Origin: Magnetococcales bacterium HCHbin5
GTDB taxonomy: Bacteria > Pseudomonadota > Magnetococcia > Magnetococcales > Magnetaquicoccaceae
Assembly (NCBI GenBank): GCA_002753505.1
Contig: PEAG01000001.1
Coordinates: forward strand, 124,001-188,000
Length of the DNA stretch: 64,000 nt
Direction of reading: 5' to 3'
Positions 6,934-16,575 of this stretch are shown here, in pieces. The number at the start of each line of letters is the position of its first letter. The stretch's first letter is position 1. The translations under genes were made by a program, and so were the position numbers. Below the pieces are notes generated by a model. That model did no database searches. It worked only from the letters and a program-made list of their open reading frames with translations, and had not been told where the DNA came from.

Positions 6934-9495
6934 ATGATTGTTTCCCCACACGCCCTGACCACCTCCTCCCTGAGCCCATTCCTGGAAGGATATCAACTCT
7001 CTTCCGGTTGGGATGAGCTGTTTGCCGCTGATGGCAGCGTGCGCCCGGCCTGGCAGGAAATTATCACTTTTCTGGAACAAATGGGTTCCAGGCAATTGGA
7101 AAGCTGTCGCATTGAGAGCCAACGGTTGCTGCGCGAATCGGGTGTCACCCACAACCTTTACGGCGGTACCAAAACGCCCAAACTGCCCTGGGAGCTTGAC
7201 CTGCTGCCCTATGTGATCACCGGGCCGGAGTGGTCACTGCTGGAACGTGGATTGCAGCAACGGATCGTCCTGCTGGGCATGATCTTGACCGATTTGACGG
7301 GACCGGAAAAATTGTTTCGGGATGGTTTGTTGCCGCCGGAACTTTTTTTTGCCCATCCGGCCTGGCATCCCACCTGGCACAATCTGCGTGCGTCTGGAGC
7401 CTTTCCACTGACCTTTTGTGCGGTCGATCTGGCGCGACGCAGTGACGGCGGATTTGCCGTATTGGCGGACTATTGCGATATGCCCTCCGGGGCGGGTTAT
7501 GTGCTGGAAAATCGAATGATTTTGACCAGAGTGATCCCGGGTCTGTTCAAACAGCTGAACATACGCCGCCTGCTGCCATTTTTTGCCTCCCTGCGCAGTA
7601 ACCTGGAGGCACTGGCTGTCAACAACCCGCAGGATCCCCACATTGTCATGATGGCTGGCGGGTTGATGAAAGAGGCCAACTTTGAGCAGGTTTTTCTCTC
7701 CAACTATTTGGGATTGACCCTCGCCCAGGGAGATGACATGACGGTGCGTAACGGCCGTCTTGCCATCAAAACACTGGATGGGTTGCGACCGGTCGACGTG
7801 ATTTTGCGGCGGGTGGCCGACATCGACTGTGACTCCCTCGAGCTGCGTGGAGATTGTTGCCAGGGTGTGACCGGCCTGATGCACGCGCTGCGGCGCGGCA
7901 CGCTGGGTATGGCCAATGCGCCCGGTACCGGTATGCTGGAAAATTTGGGCCTGATACCGTATCTGCCAGAGTTGTGTCGGGCCCTGCTGGGAGAGGATCT
8001 GCTGCTGCCATCGATTGCCACCTGGTGGTGCGGTGACCCCGTTCAACGCCATCATGTCATCGCCCATTTCAACGACATGGTCATCAAGCCCTTGCGCCCC
8101 ATGGCCAGCGAACCCGTGACCGTTGTCAGTGAAGTGAGCCATGCGGTGCGGGAGCAACTGTTGGAGCGGATCAAGCGCAACCCGGCCCTTTATGTGGGTC
8201 AACTCCCCTTTCAACCGGGGACGGCCCCCGTACTGAGTGCTGGCCGCATTGAACCCAAATCCGTGGTCGTGCGGAGCTTTATCACCGCCAACCGCAAAGA
8301 GCGGGAGGTGTTGCCGGGTGGGTTGGCCCGTTTTTCTGTTCAGCATGCCCACTCAAAAGAGCAATATGATGTCAGCAAGGGGGTCTGGATCCTCTCTGAC
8401 GAACCGGCACCGCCCACCCCGAGGGCGCGGGATCTGCATCCCATCGAGGCCCCCCTGCTGGTGGGAGAGTTGCCCAGCCGGGTGGCGGAAAACCTGTTCT
8501 GGATCGGTCGTTACGCGGAACGGGCCGAGTATGCCATTCGGATCATGCGCACCATTCTCCTGCTGTGGCACGAGGAGAGCAGCTTGCCGGAAGACCAAAG
8601 TCAACAATGTCTGAAAATTCTTCTGGTCACCTTTGCCCGCATTACCGGGGGGGCCCCGGCTTTCCTGGGTGAGGATGCCGAAAGCCGATTGGCCGACCCG
8701 GAGGAGACACTGCTGGCCGCCATTCTCAATGCGGACCAGCCCGGTTCCATCACCTCCATGCTGGCCGCTCTCGTGCGCAGTACCCAGATGGTACGGGAGC
8801 GGTTCAGTCTGGATACCTGGCAGGTCATCCAGCAGATCATCAAGGGGTTGGAGGGGATGCAAACCAGTCGCGACTACCGTTTGTCAGAGATTCGGCGCGA
8901 GATTGATCTTTTCATCACTCTGTTGATGGCCTTTTCCGGGCAAATCATGGAGAGCATGACCCAGGGGCAGGGATGGCGTTTTCTCAATTCGGGCAGGCGG
9001 TTGGAACGGGCCATTTATACCATTGGTTTGGTGGAAGGCACGATGATAAAGCAGATTCAAACCCAGCACGAAAATGCTGTCCTTGAGTTTTTGCTTATCA
9101 TCACCGACAGTTTGATCACCTTTCGACGCCGCTATCGCTCACGCCTGGAGGCTCGACCAGTGCTGGACCTGATTTTGTTGGATGAAACCAACCCGCGTTC
9201 GCTGGCCTTTCAGATCCAGGCCCTGGACGAACACGCTGCCCATCTGCCCCGTTCGCGCCGCATGCCCAGCTATCGCTCGCCGGAAGGACGCATCACTCTG
9301 GATGCGCTATCGGCTCTGCGGCTGGCGGATCCTCAGTTGATTTCCGTTACAGCGCGAGAGGAGGGGACGCACCGGCCAAATCTGGAAGAGCTGTTGCTGC
9401 ATATCAATGGTCTGCTCTCTGTCTATTCGGCAACCCTCTCCAGCAGCTTTTTTCAACACACCCAGCCGCGCAAGCAGTTGGCAGCCATTTTTTAA
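6934..9495 (+). CDS. Fused circularly permuted ATP-grasp / alpha-E protein
   Basis: 853 residues. Residues about 70-470 are a circularly permuted ATP-grasp ligase (DUF404/DUF407 type): YVLENRMILTRVIPG near 188, DVILRRVADIDCDSLELRGD near 287, GTLGMANAPGTGMLEN near 322. Residues about 507-840 form an alpha-E (DUF403) helical domain beginning LPSRVAENLFWIGRYAERAE. Such proteins are predicted to join amino acids or peptides, the alpha-E domain acting as partner; no substrate is established. The frame is open from 6844, but MIVSPHAL at 6934 is the last ATG before conserved sequence; no start has a strong ribosome site. It heads a five-gene co-directional cluster with transglutaminases. The downstream split copy encodes the same two domains as separate proteins. 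Confidence 0.85.
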   Translation: MIVSPHALTTSSLSPFLEGYQLSSGWDELFAADGSVRPAWQEIITFLEQMGSRQLESCRIESQRLLRESGVTHNLYGGTKTPKLPWELDLLPYVITGPEWSLLERGLQQRIVLLGMILTDLTGPEKLFRDGLLPPELFFAHPAWHPTWHNLRASGAFPLTFCAVDLARRSDGGFAVLADYCDMPSGAGYVLENRMILTRVIPGLFKQLNIRRLLPFFASLRSNLEALAVNNPQDPHIVMMAGGLMKEANFEQVFLSNYLGLTLAQGDDMTVRNGRLAIKTLDGLRPVDVILRRVADIDCDSLELRGDCCQGVTGLMHALRRGTLGMANAPGTGMLENLGLIPYLPELCRALLGEDLLLPSIATWWCGDPVQRHHVIAHFNDMVIKPLRPMASEPVTVVSEVSHAVREQLLERIKRNPALYVGQLPFQPGTAPVLSAGRIEPKSVVVRSFITANRKEREVLPGGLARFSVQHAHSKEQYDVSKGVWILSDEPAPPTPRARDLHPIEAPLLVGELPSRVAENLFWIGRYAERAEYAIRIMRTILLLWHEESSLPEDQSQQCLKILLVTFARITGGAPAFLGEDAESRLADPEETLLAAILNADQPGSITSMLAALVRSTQMVRERFSLDTWQVIQQIIKGLEGMQTSRDYRLSEIRREIDLFITLLMAFSGQIMESMTQGQGWRFLNSGRRLERAIYTIGLVEGTMIKQIQTQHENAVLEFLLIITDSLITFRRRYRSRLEARPVLDLILLDETNPRSLAFQIQALDEHAAHLPRSRRMPSYRSPEGRITLDALSALRLADPQLISVTAREEGTHRPNLEELLLHINGLLSVYSATLSSSFFQHTQPRKQLAAIF

Positions 9496-9506
9496 GACGG
9501 GATGCC

Positions 9507-10412
9507 ATGCATTACCATATCACCCACCGCACCCAATACCTCTACAATGAGCCGGTCAGTCTTTCCCACAATATTCTGTTGCTTACCCCACGGACAACCC
9601 GGTTTCAACAACTCAACCGCTTTGAGACACGCATTGATCCCAAACCCAGCCTGATGGAGGAGATGAGCGACCGATTCGGCAACAGCAAACGTTACTTTGA
9701 AATTCATGAATCCCATGAGGTTCTCAACATTACCGCTCGGAGTGAGGTTACAACCTGCAGGCGCGATCTCTCCATCCTGGAGCGTTCCATGCCCTGGGAG
9801 CAGGTGGTACGCCGACTTCGAGAGGATCGTGACGCGAAATCCATTCTTAACCGCTTGTTTTTGCTTGTTTCTCCGTTGGCTGAACCCGGCAAGGCCATAC
9901 TCGATTTTGTCACCCCCTCCTTTCCCCCCGGTCGTCCCGTGCTGGAAGCGGTATGGGATCTGACCGGGCGGATTCATCAGGGATTTCGCTATGCGCCCGG
10001 CAGTACCGAGATCTCCACCCCCCTGCATGAGGTGATGAAACGTCGTGAAGGGGTGTGTCAGGATTTTGCCCATCTCCAGATCGCTGCCCTGCGCCTCATG
10101 GGATTGGCGGCCTGTTATGTCAGCGGTTACCTGGAAACCCGTCCCCCCCCTGGTCAACCCCGATTGGTCGGGGCAGACGCCTCCCATGCCTGGATCGCGG
10201 TCCGTATTCCGGATCTGGGTTGGATACCCTTTGACCCTACAAATAATGTGGTTGCTGGAGAGAGCCATATCATGGTAGCCTGCGGGCGCGATTATAGTGA
10301 TGTAGCTCCGGTCAGCGGCATCATCATAGGGGGATCGCACCACACCCTGGAGGTCTCCGTGGATGTGCTGCCGGTCCCGGAGAACGCCTTTCATGGTTCC
10401 GGTAAAACCTGA
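9507..10412 (+). CDS. Transglutaminase-like cysteine protease family protein
   Basis: 301 residues. The N-terminal bacterial transglutaminase-like region (MHYHITHRTQYLYNEPVSLS) is followed by the catalytic core with all three expected residues: Cys in EGVCQDFAHL (about 183), His in DASHAWIAV (about 228) and Asp in PFDPTNN (about 243). Family members without an animal-type context are thought to act as cysteine proteases or amidases rather than cross-linkers. No signal peptide is visible, so it is probably cytoplasmic. It starts 11 nt after the fused ATP-grasp gene and is followed 36 nt later by the large DUF2126 protein, so translation is likely coupled within one operon. Confidence 0.88.
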   Translation: MHYHITHRTQYLYNEPVSLSHNILLLTPRTTRFQQLNRFETRIDPKPSLMEEMSDRFGNSKRYFEIHESHEVLNITARSEVTTCRRDLSILERSMPWEQVVRRLREDRDAKSILNRLFLLVSPLAEPGKAILDFVTPSFPPGRPVLEAVWDLTGRIHQGFRYAPGSTEISTPLHEVMKRREGVCQDFAHLQIAALRLMGLAACYVSGYLETRPPPGQPRLVGADASHAWIAVRIPDLGWIPFDPTNNVVAGESHIMVACGRDYSDVAPVSGIIIGGSHHTLEVSVDVLPVPENAFHGSGKT

Positions 10413-10448
10413 ACCCCATGCCGTAAATTGATAGATGAGAGTTGTTCC

Positions 10449-13400
10449 ATGTCCATTCGTATTGCCCTGCGCCATCGTACCCTCTACCACTATGACCGCC
10501 TTGTCAGCCTGTCGCCCCATGTGATTCGGTTACGCCCTGCGGTCCATACCCGCACCCCCATCCTTTCCTACTCTTTGCGGGTGCGTCCAGAGAACCACTT
10601 TATCAATTGGCAACAGGATCCGTTTGGCAATTTTCTGGCCCGGCTGGTCTTTCCAGACAAGACCCGCTCGTTGGAAATCGATGTCGAACTGGTTGCCGAA
10701 CTCTCTGTCATCAATCCGTTCGATTTTTTTGTCGAAGAGTATGCGGAAAACTATCCGTTTCGCTATGATGCCCAACTCAAGCAGGAGTTGATCCCCTATT
10801 GTCAGATTCGGGATGACGGCCCGCTGTTGCGGGAACTGCTCGCCACTGTGGACCGCACAAAGTGCAGAACCGTTGATTTTTTGGTGGCTCTCAACCGGCA
10901 GGTCTACCAGAAAGTGGGTTATACCATTCGGGTACAGGCGGGGGTGCAGAGCTGCGAGGAGACCCTGACCCTGAAGACCGGCTCCTGCCGTGACAGTACC
11001 TGGTTGTTGGTTCAGCTCATGCGCCATTTGGGGTTGGCGGCCCGCTTTGTCTCCGGCTATCTGGTTCAGTTGGCCCCGGACGCAAAAAATCTCGATGGTC
11101 CATCCGGTCCAGAGAAAGATTTTACCGACCTGCACGCATGGGCAGAGGTCTATCTGCCGGGGGCGGGTTGGGTGGGGTTGGATCCCACCTCGGGTCTTTT
11201 TGTCGGTGAGGGACATATCCCGTTGGCCTGTACTCCCGATCCGGTCAGTGCCGCTCCGGTGACGGGTCTGACGGATCTGTGTGAGGTCAGCTTTGAATAC
11301 GACAACAGCGTCAAACGGATTCACGAAGATCCCCGCGTCACCAAGCCCTACAGCAGTGATCAGTGGCAACTGATCGACGCCTTGGGTCGCAAGACCGATG
11401 CGCTGCTGCGGGAGATGGATGTACGCCTGACCATGGGGGGAGAGCCCACCTTTGTCTCCATCGACGACATGGATGGCGCAGAGTGGACCGTCGCTGCCCT
11501 GGGTGAACATAAACGGGCCCTGGCCGGTGATCTGCTCCGCCGTCTGCGCGATGCGTTTGCCCCTGGAGGTGTACTCCATTTTGGGCAGGGAAAGTGGTAT
11601 CCGGGGGAGCCACTGCCTCGGTGGGCCTTGGCCTGTCTGTGGCGCAGCGATGGTTTGCCTTTGTGGCAGGATGCCGCTCTGCAAGCCGATGAAACCCGTG
11701 ATTATGGCCACGGTGTGCAGGAAGCCCGGCGGTTTGCCGAGGCACTGGCCTGTCGTTTGGGACTTTCCAGCCGCTTTGTCATGGCCGCATTTGAGGATCC
11801 GTTTCATGCGGTTTGGCAAGAGAATAATTTGCCGGAAAATCTGGATCCATTGGCCCTGAATCTCGCCGATCCCGCAGAACGTCGCCGCCTCGCCAATATT
11901 TTATCGCGCGGTTTGAATAGCCCGGCCGGCTATGTTCTACCCTTGGGGGCGGCTGGAGAGGGCTGGCGATCCAGCGTCTGGCCATTGCGTCGCCGGCAAC
12001 TCTTCTTGTTACCAGGGGACTCCCCGATCGGCTTCCGTCTGCCGCTGGAAAGCCTGCCCTGGCTGGCCCCCGAAAAACGGGAGGAGTCCTTTGCCGAAGA
12101 CCCCATGCAGAGCCATCCCCCCCTGGGCCAGTATGATGGTTTGGCAGCCGTCGGGGCGGTTCAGCAACCCTCAACCGGGAAGGTGGAAGCGGTAGAGGTG
12201 ATTCACACCGCCCTCTGCCTGGAGGCCCGTGACGGTCGTCTGCACCTGTTTTTGCCCCCCTTGACCCGTCTGGAGGAGGCCGCTGATCTGCTGGCCCGTA
12301 TCGAAGCGACCGCTGCAGAACTCAACATGCCCGTGGTGCTGGAGGGGTACGAGCCTCCGCGGGATTATCGCCTGAAACGGCTGCTGGTCACCCCCGATCC
12401 GGGGGTGATTGAGGTCAATATCCACCCCGCCACCTCCTGGGAAGAGCAGGTATCCATCACCGAAACCCTCTATGCCCAGGCCCGCCTTGCCCGCCTGGGC
12501 ACGGAAAAATTTATGGTGGATGGTCGTCATACCGGCACCAGCGGTGGCAATCATATCACGCTTGGGGGGATCACCCCGGCGGACAGCCCGCTGTTGCGTC
12601 GACCGGATCTGCTGCGCAGCCTGATCACCTATTGGCAACATCATCCCGGCCTCTCCTACCTGTTCAGTGGCCTGTTTATCGGTGCAACCAGTCAGGCCCC
12701 CAGGGTGGATGAGGGACGGGATGAGGCACTCTATGAGCTGGAAATCGCCTTTCGGGAGATGCCTGACAGCAGCAGTGGTGCCAAGGTTGCCCCCTGGCTG
12801 GTGGACCGTTTGCTGCGCAATTTGTTGGTGGATATTACCGGCAACACCCATCGGGCCGAGTTTTGCATCGATAAGCTCTACTCCCCGGACGGCCCGGCCG
12901 GTCGTCTCGGTCTGCTGGAGCTGCGTGCCTTTGAGATGCCTCCCCATGCGCAAATGAGTCTGGCCCAAACCCTGTTGCTGCGCTGTCTGGTTGCCTGGTT
13001 CTGGCAGCAACCCTATCGCAAACCGTTGACCCATTGGGGTACGGAGCTGCATGACCGCTTTTTGCTGCCCCATTTTGTTCGTGCCGATATGCGGGATGTC
13101 TGCCGCGATCTTCGGGAGGCCGGTCTGCCCTTTCTGCCGGAGTGGCTTGAGCCCTTCATGGAGTTTCGCTTTCCCCATTATGGCACCCTGGATCTGGAAG
13201 GGATACGCATTGAGCTGCGGATGGCACTGGAACCGTGGAATGTGCTGGGCGAGGAGGTCAGCCGGTCAGGGGTCTCCCGCTTTGTCGACTCCTCCATGGA
13301 ACGGCTGGAGGTCGTGGTCAGCGGCATGACGGAGGGACGGCATGCGTTGTTGTGCAACGGTCGTCGTCTGCCCTTGCGTGCTACCGGTATTCATGGGGTC

Positions 13401-13787
13401 CATGTGGTCGGAGTGCGGTATCGTGCCTGGCACCCCCCTTCCGCCCTGCATCCCACCATCGGTATTCACTCCCCTCTGGTTTTTGATCTGATCGACACCT
13501 GGAACGGGCGACCGTTGGGTGGCTGCACCTACCATGTCGCCCACCCGGGGGGACGCAACTATGAAACCTTTCCGGTCAACGCCTTTGAGGCGGAGTCGCG
13601 CCGCATCGCCCGTTTCTGGGATATGGGGCATACCCCTGGTCCGCTGCAACATCCGCCCGCGCAGGCCGGGTTGGGCAGCTTTGTTCCCCAGGGCAGCCTG
13701 GATCCCCCCAAGGCACCCCTCACGGAGGAGTGGAACCCGGCCTATCCCTATACGCTGGACTTGCGTCGTCGCCCGGATTGGGAATAA
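10449..13787 (+). CDS. Large transglutaminase / DUF2126 protein
   Basis: 1112 residues. Residues 1-290 repeat the transglutaminase-like layout: N-terminal region RHRTLYHYDRLVSLSPH, then Cys in KTGSCRDSTWLL (about 180), His in LHAWAEVYLPG (about 229) and Asp in GLDPTSG (about 244). From MGGEPTFVSIDDMDGAEW (about 328) to the end is the long DUF2126 region, including FMVDGRHTGTSGGNHITLGG and a basic C-terminus. The family normally lies beside ATP-grasp/alpha-E genes, as here. No signal peptide or membrane segment is seen. ATG 10449 is preferred to a TTG at 10428 because the conserved MSIRIALRH start and a GATGAGAG stretch 8 nt upstream fit it. Biochemical activity is not established. Confidence 0.9.
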   Translation: MSIRIALRHRTLYHYDRLVSLSPHVIRLRPAVHTRTPILSYSLRVRPENHFINWQQDPFGNFLARLVFPDKTRSLEIDVELVAELSVINPFDFFVEEYAENYPFRYDAQLKQELIPYCQIRDDGPLLRELLATVDRTKCRTVDFLVALNRQVYQKVGYTIRVQAGVQSCEETLTLKTGSCRDSTWLLVQLMRHLGLAARFVSGYLVQLAPDAKNLDGPSGPEKDFTDLHAWAEVYLPGAGWVGLDPTSGLFVGEGHIPLACTPDPVSAAPVTGLTDLCEVSFEYDNSVKRIHEDPRVTKPYSSDQWQLIDALGRKTDALLREMDVRLTMGGEPTFVSIDDMDGAEWTVAALGEHKRALAGDLLRRLRDAFAPGGVLHFGQGKWYPGEPLPRWALACLWRSDGLPLWQDAALQADETRDYGHGVQEARRFAEALACRLGLSSRFVMAAFEDPFHAVWQENNLPENLDPLALNLADPAERRRLANILSRGLNSPAGYVLPLGAAGEGWRSSVWPLRRRQLFLLPGDSPIGFRLPLESLPWLAPEKREESFAEDPMQSHPPLGQYDGLAAVGAVQQPSTGKVEAVEVIHTALCLEARDGRLHLFLPPLTRLEEAADLLARIEATAAELNMPVVLEGYEPPRDYRLKRLLVTPDPGVIEVNIHPATSWEEQVSITETLYAQARLARLGTEKFMVDGRHTGTSGGNHITLGGITPADSPLLRRPDLLRSLITYWQHHPGLSYLFSGLFIGATSQAPRVDEGRDEALYELEIAFREMPDSSSGAKVAPWLVDRLLRNLLVDITGNTHRAEFCIDKLYSPDGPAGRLGLLELRAFEMPPHAQMSLAQTLLLRCLVAWFWQQPYRKPLTHWGTELHDRFLLPHFVRADMRDVCRDLREAGLPFLPEWLEPFMEFRFPHYGTLDLEGIRIELRMALEPWNVLGEEVSRSGVSRFVDSSMERLEVVVSGMTEGRHALLCNGRRLPLRATGIHGVHVVGVRYRAWHPPSALHPTIGIHSPLVFDLIDTWNGRPLGGCTYHVAHPGGRNYETFPVNAFEAESRRIARFWDMGHTPGPLQHPPAQAGLGSFVPQGSLDPPKAPLTEEWNPAYPYTLDLRRRPDWE

Positions 13788-13880
13788 AAAAGGGGATGCA
13801 ACAAAACTGTGTACCTTGTTTGTAACAAGAGAGCAGTAAGTGGTTACAATCCTTGGTCGGCTGTTCGGGAGAATGGGAAT

Positions 13881-15332
13881 ATGGGCATTGATTGGGGCAA
13901 CTATCCGCGTGGAACATTTTACGACGAGTTGATCGATCATCACGGGATGCCACGCCCTTATGCACAGTTGGTATGCGACCACATTGCCGGCTTGAGCCCG
14001 GAGGCGTTGCACCTGCGTCAGGTGGCGGCGGAGCTGGCGGTGGTCAACCTGGGTATCACCTTTACCATCTATTCCGATGCGGGCAACATTGACCGCTCCT
14101 GGCCGTTCGACATCATCCCCCGGATCATTGATCTGACCGAGTGGCGTCGGGTTCGGGAGGGGCTGGTGCAGCGGGTGACCGCCTTGAACCTGTTCATTGA
14201 CGACCTGTACAACGCCCAGAAAATTATCAAAGACGGTGTTTTCCCCGGGGAGTTGCTGGCCGATTCCCGCAATTTTCGCCCCCAGTGTGTCGGCATGCAT
14301 CCCAAACACGGCGTTTGGGCCCACGTGTGCGGCTCGGATCTGCTCCGGGACCGGGATGGTACCCTCTATGTGCTGGAGGACAATTTGCGGGTGCCGTCCG
14401 GGGTCTCTTACATGTTGGAAAACCGCTTGATCACCAAGCGGGTATTTCCCGAACTGCTGCGCAGTCTGGCACCGTTGCCGGTGGATGATTATCCCTCCCA
14501 CCTGTTTGATACCCTGGCCAGTTTGAGTCCTCGCCCTGGAGAGGTGCCGTGCGTGGTGGTTCTGACCCCGGGCATCTACAACTCGGCCTATTTTGAGCAT
14601 GCCTATCTGGCCCAGCAGATGGGGGTGGAGTTGGTGGAGGGACGCGATCTGGTGGTGGATGAAGATGATTGTCTCTACATCAACACCATTTTTGGAGCCA
14701 AACGGGTCGATGTCATTTATCGCCGGGTGGATGATCTGTTTATCGATCCCGAGGTATTCAATCCCGAGTCCACCCTGGGCGTGAAGGGGATGATGCGGGC
14801 CTGGCGCAAGGGCAAAGTGGCCTTGGCCAATGCCCCCGGTTCGGGGGTGGCCGATGACAAGGTGGTTTATGCCTTTGTCCCGCAAATGATCCGCTACTAT
14901 CTGGACCAGGATCCCATCCTGCCCAATGTGCATACCTACAAGTGCATGGTTCCAGCCGAGCGGGCCTACGTTCTCGATCATCTGGATGAGTTGGTGGTGA
15001 AGCCGGCCAATGAGTCTGGCGGTTATGGCATGTTGATCGGTCCGCACGCCAGTGTGGAGGATCGACGCACATTTGCAGCCCTTATTCAGGAAAATCCCCG
15101 CAATTATATTGCCCAGCCAACCCTGACCATGTCCACCGCGCCGACAGTATTTGGCACCCAGGTGGAGCCCCGCCATTTGGATTTGCGACCCTTTATCCTG
15201 CAGGGAGAAAAACATCAACTGACCGCTGGCGGCCTGACCCGGGTGGCACTGCGCAAGGGTTCCCTGGTGGTGAACTCTTCCCAGGGGGGTGGCAGCAAGG
15301 ATACCTGGATTGTCGATTTGGGAGGGAAATGA
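13881..15332 (+). CDS. Circularly permuted ATP-grasp protein (split form)
   Basis: 483 residues with the full circularly permuted ATP-grasp pattern (DUF404/DUF407): LEDNLRVPSGVSYMLENR near 163, DVIYRRVDDLFID near 275, GKVALANAPGSGVADDK near 310, ELVVKPANESGGYGMLIG near 372. It is thus a second copy of the N-terminal half of the fused protein at 6934-9495, but without the alpha-E domain, which is encoded by the next gene. It is predicted to catalyse ATP-dependent peptide or amide bond formation on an unknown substrate. ATG 13881 follows GGGAATATG-type purine-rich sequence; a GTG at 13809 would add 24 unconserved residues. The alpha-E gene begins 2 nt after its stop. Confidence 0.9.
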   Translation: MGIDWGNYPRGTFYDELIDHHGMPRPYAQLVCDHIAGLSPEALHLRQVAAELAVVNLGITFTIYSDAGNIDRSWPFDIIPRIIDLTEWRRVREGLVQRVTALNLFIDDLYNAQKIIKDGVFPGELLADSRNFRPQCVGMHPKHGVWAHVCGSDLLRDRDGTLYVLEDNLRVPSGVSYMLENRLITKRVFPELLRSLAPLPVDDYPSHLFDTLASLSPRPGEVPCVVVLTPGIYNSAYFEHAYLAQQMGVELVEGRDLVVDEDDCLYINTIFGAKRVDVIYRRVDDLFIDPEVFNPESTLGVKGMMRAWRKGKVALANAPGSGVADDKVVYAFVPQMIRYYLDQDPILPNVHTYKCMVPAERAYVLDHLDELVVKPANESGGYGMLIGPHASVEDRRTFAALIQENPRNYIAQPTLTMSTAPTVFGTQVEPRHLDLRPFILQGEKHQLTAGGLTRVALRKGSLVVNSSQGGGSKDTWIVDLGGK

Positions 15333-15334
15333 CC

Positions 15335-16333
15335 ATGTTGTGTCGCGTTGCTGAAAATATCTACTGGATGGCACGTTATCTGGAGCGGGCTGAAAACATG
15401 GCCAGACTGCTGATTGTCACCACCCATGCCCTGCTGGATGCCCCCATTTTTATGCGTAACGATCAAAAAGGCGGCAAGGGCAGCGATTTTTTGTCTACCG
15501 TCGGTTATGGGACCGATTGGCCCTCGCTGGTGATTATTACCGGTGGTCAGGATCTGTTTGCCCGATCGGGCCAAGTGGCCAACGAGGAGTCGGTGATGCG
15601 GTTCATGACCTGCGACAAGGAGAATCCCAGCTCCATTCTCTCTTCGCTCTTCTCGGCCCGGGAAAATTTACGTACAACCCGTGACCTTTTCCCCCGCAAG
15701 GCGATGGAGTACCTGAATGCCATGTATCTGGGCTTCAAGGAGCAGATCGATGCCGGCTTGCAGGATGAGGGGATACTCTACAAGACTCTGGACCACGTGA
15801 TTCAGGATAGCCAAAAGATAACCGGCCTGCTGTTTGGAACCATGAGCCGGAACAGTGCCTTCGAGTTTTTTCGTCTTGGGCAGATTATTGAGCGGGCGGA
15901 TATGACCACCCGCATTCTCGATGTGGGCGGGGTAAGCATGCGGGGTATTTTGAAAGACCCGACCATGTTGCCGTTTATCAACTCCATCTGGTTGAACATA
16001 TTGCGTGCCCTTTCCGGCGAGCAGATGTACCGCCACCATGTCAATCCGCGCATCCGACTGCCGGAGGTGTTGACCTTTTTGCTCATGGATGAGCAGTTTC
16101 CACGGGCTTTCAACTGCTGCCTGGGTACCGTCTCCTTCAGTTTGACCAATCTGGTCAACAATGAGGCTCCTTTGATCACGGTGAGCAACATGAAATCGAC
16201 CCTGCACACTGCCGACCTCAACGCCCTGTTGCAAAAGGATCAGCTGCCGGCTTTTCTCGATCAGTTGCAAAAAGAGCTGGGCCATTTGTGCGATGAGATC
16301 AACCGGGTCTATTTTCCAACCCTGGCGGCCTGA
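15335..16333 (+). CDS. Alpha-E domain protein (DUF403), partner of the split ATP-grasp
   Basis: 332 residues, all alpha-E domain, beginning MLCRVAENIYWMARYLERAE, the typical family start. ATG 15335 is chosen because GGGAGGG (15320-15326) is 8 nt upstream; ATG 15329 overlaps the previous stop and is too close to it. It contains an Asn/Asp/Ser-rich insert (residues about 40-90) relative to the fused copy, then the helical core FFRLGQIIERADMTTRILD. Alpha-E proteins almost always accompany a circularly permuted ATP-grasp enzyme, presumably as a complex. A hairpin overlapping the stop codon may end the transcript. Confidence 0.9.
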   Translation: MLCRVAENIYWMARYLERAENMARLLIVTTHALLDAPIFMRNDQKGGKGSDFLSTVGYGTDWPSLVIITGGQDLFARSGQVANEESVMRFMTCDKENPSSILSSLFSARENLRTTRDLFPRKAMEYLNAMYLGFKEQIDAGLQDEGILYKTLDHVIQDSQKITGLLFGTMSRNSAFEFFRLGQIIERADMTTRILDVGGVSMRGILKDPTMLPFINSIWLNILRALSGEQMYRHHVNPRIRLPEVLTFLLMDEQFPRAFNCCLGTVSFSLTNLVNNEAPLITVSNMKSTLHTADLNALLQKDQLPAFLDQLQKELGHLCDEINRVYFPTLAA

Positions 16334-16345
16334 CGCCGGGCCGCC
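16324..16345 (+). terminator. Possible terminator hairpin after the alpha-E gene
   Basis: A 7-bp perfect GC stem, GGCGGCC (16324-16330) with GGCCGCC (16339-16345), has an 8-nt loop that includes the stop codon. There is no T-run, so it may act as an attenuating or mRNA-stabilising hairpin rather than a strong intrinsic terminator. Confidence 0.3.
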
Positions 16346-16575
16346 TGACGCTGAAAGGAACTGGCCGGGTCGGGGATGCAAGCGGCCAGCCCTCCCCGCA
16401 AATCCGCTGGCAATGACGATGGATCCTGTTTTGCGGCCCTCGATTCATGCTATAAGGAGGCCCGTGGTGTTGCGCCTCTTGTCCACCCCAACGCCCCTCT
16501 GCCCCCTGCCTGGGAGAGGACCAGGGAGCCGGCAACCCTCCGCATGGTTTAATTTTTTTTGGGAGGAGACCAACG

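Noticed and set aside
13266-15374. Long minus-strand open frame (702 codons) opposite the DUF2126 and ATP-grasp genes
   Set aside because: The plus strand carries clear family motifs through the whole span; the minus frame has no recognisable motifs and reflects codon bias in GC-rich DNA.
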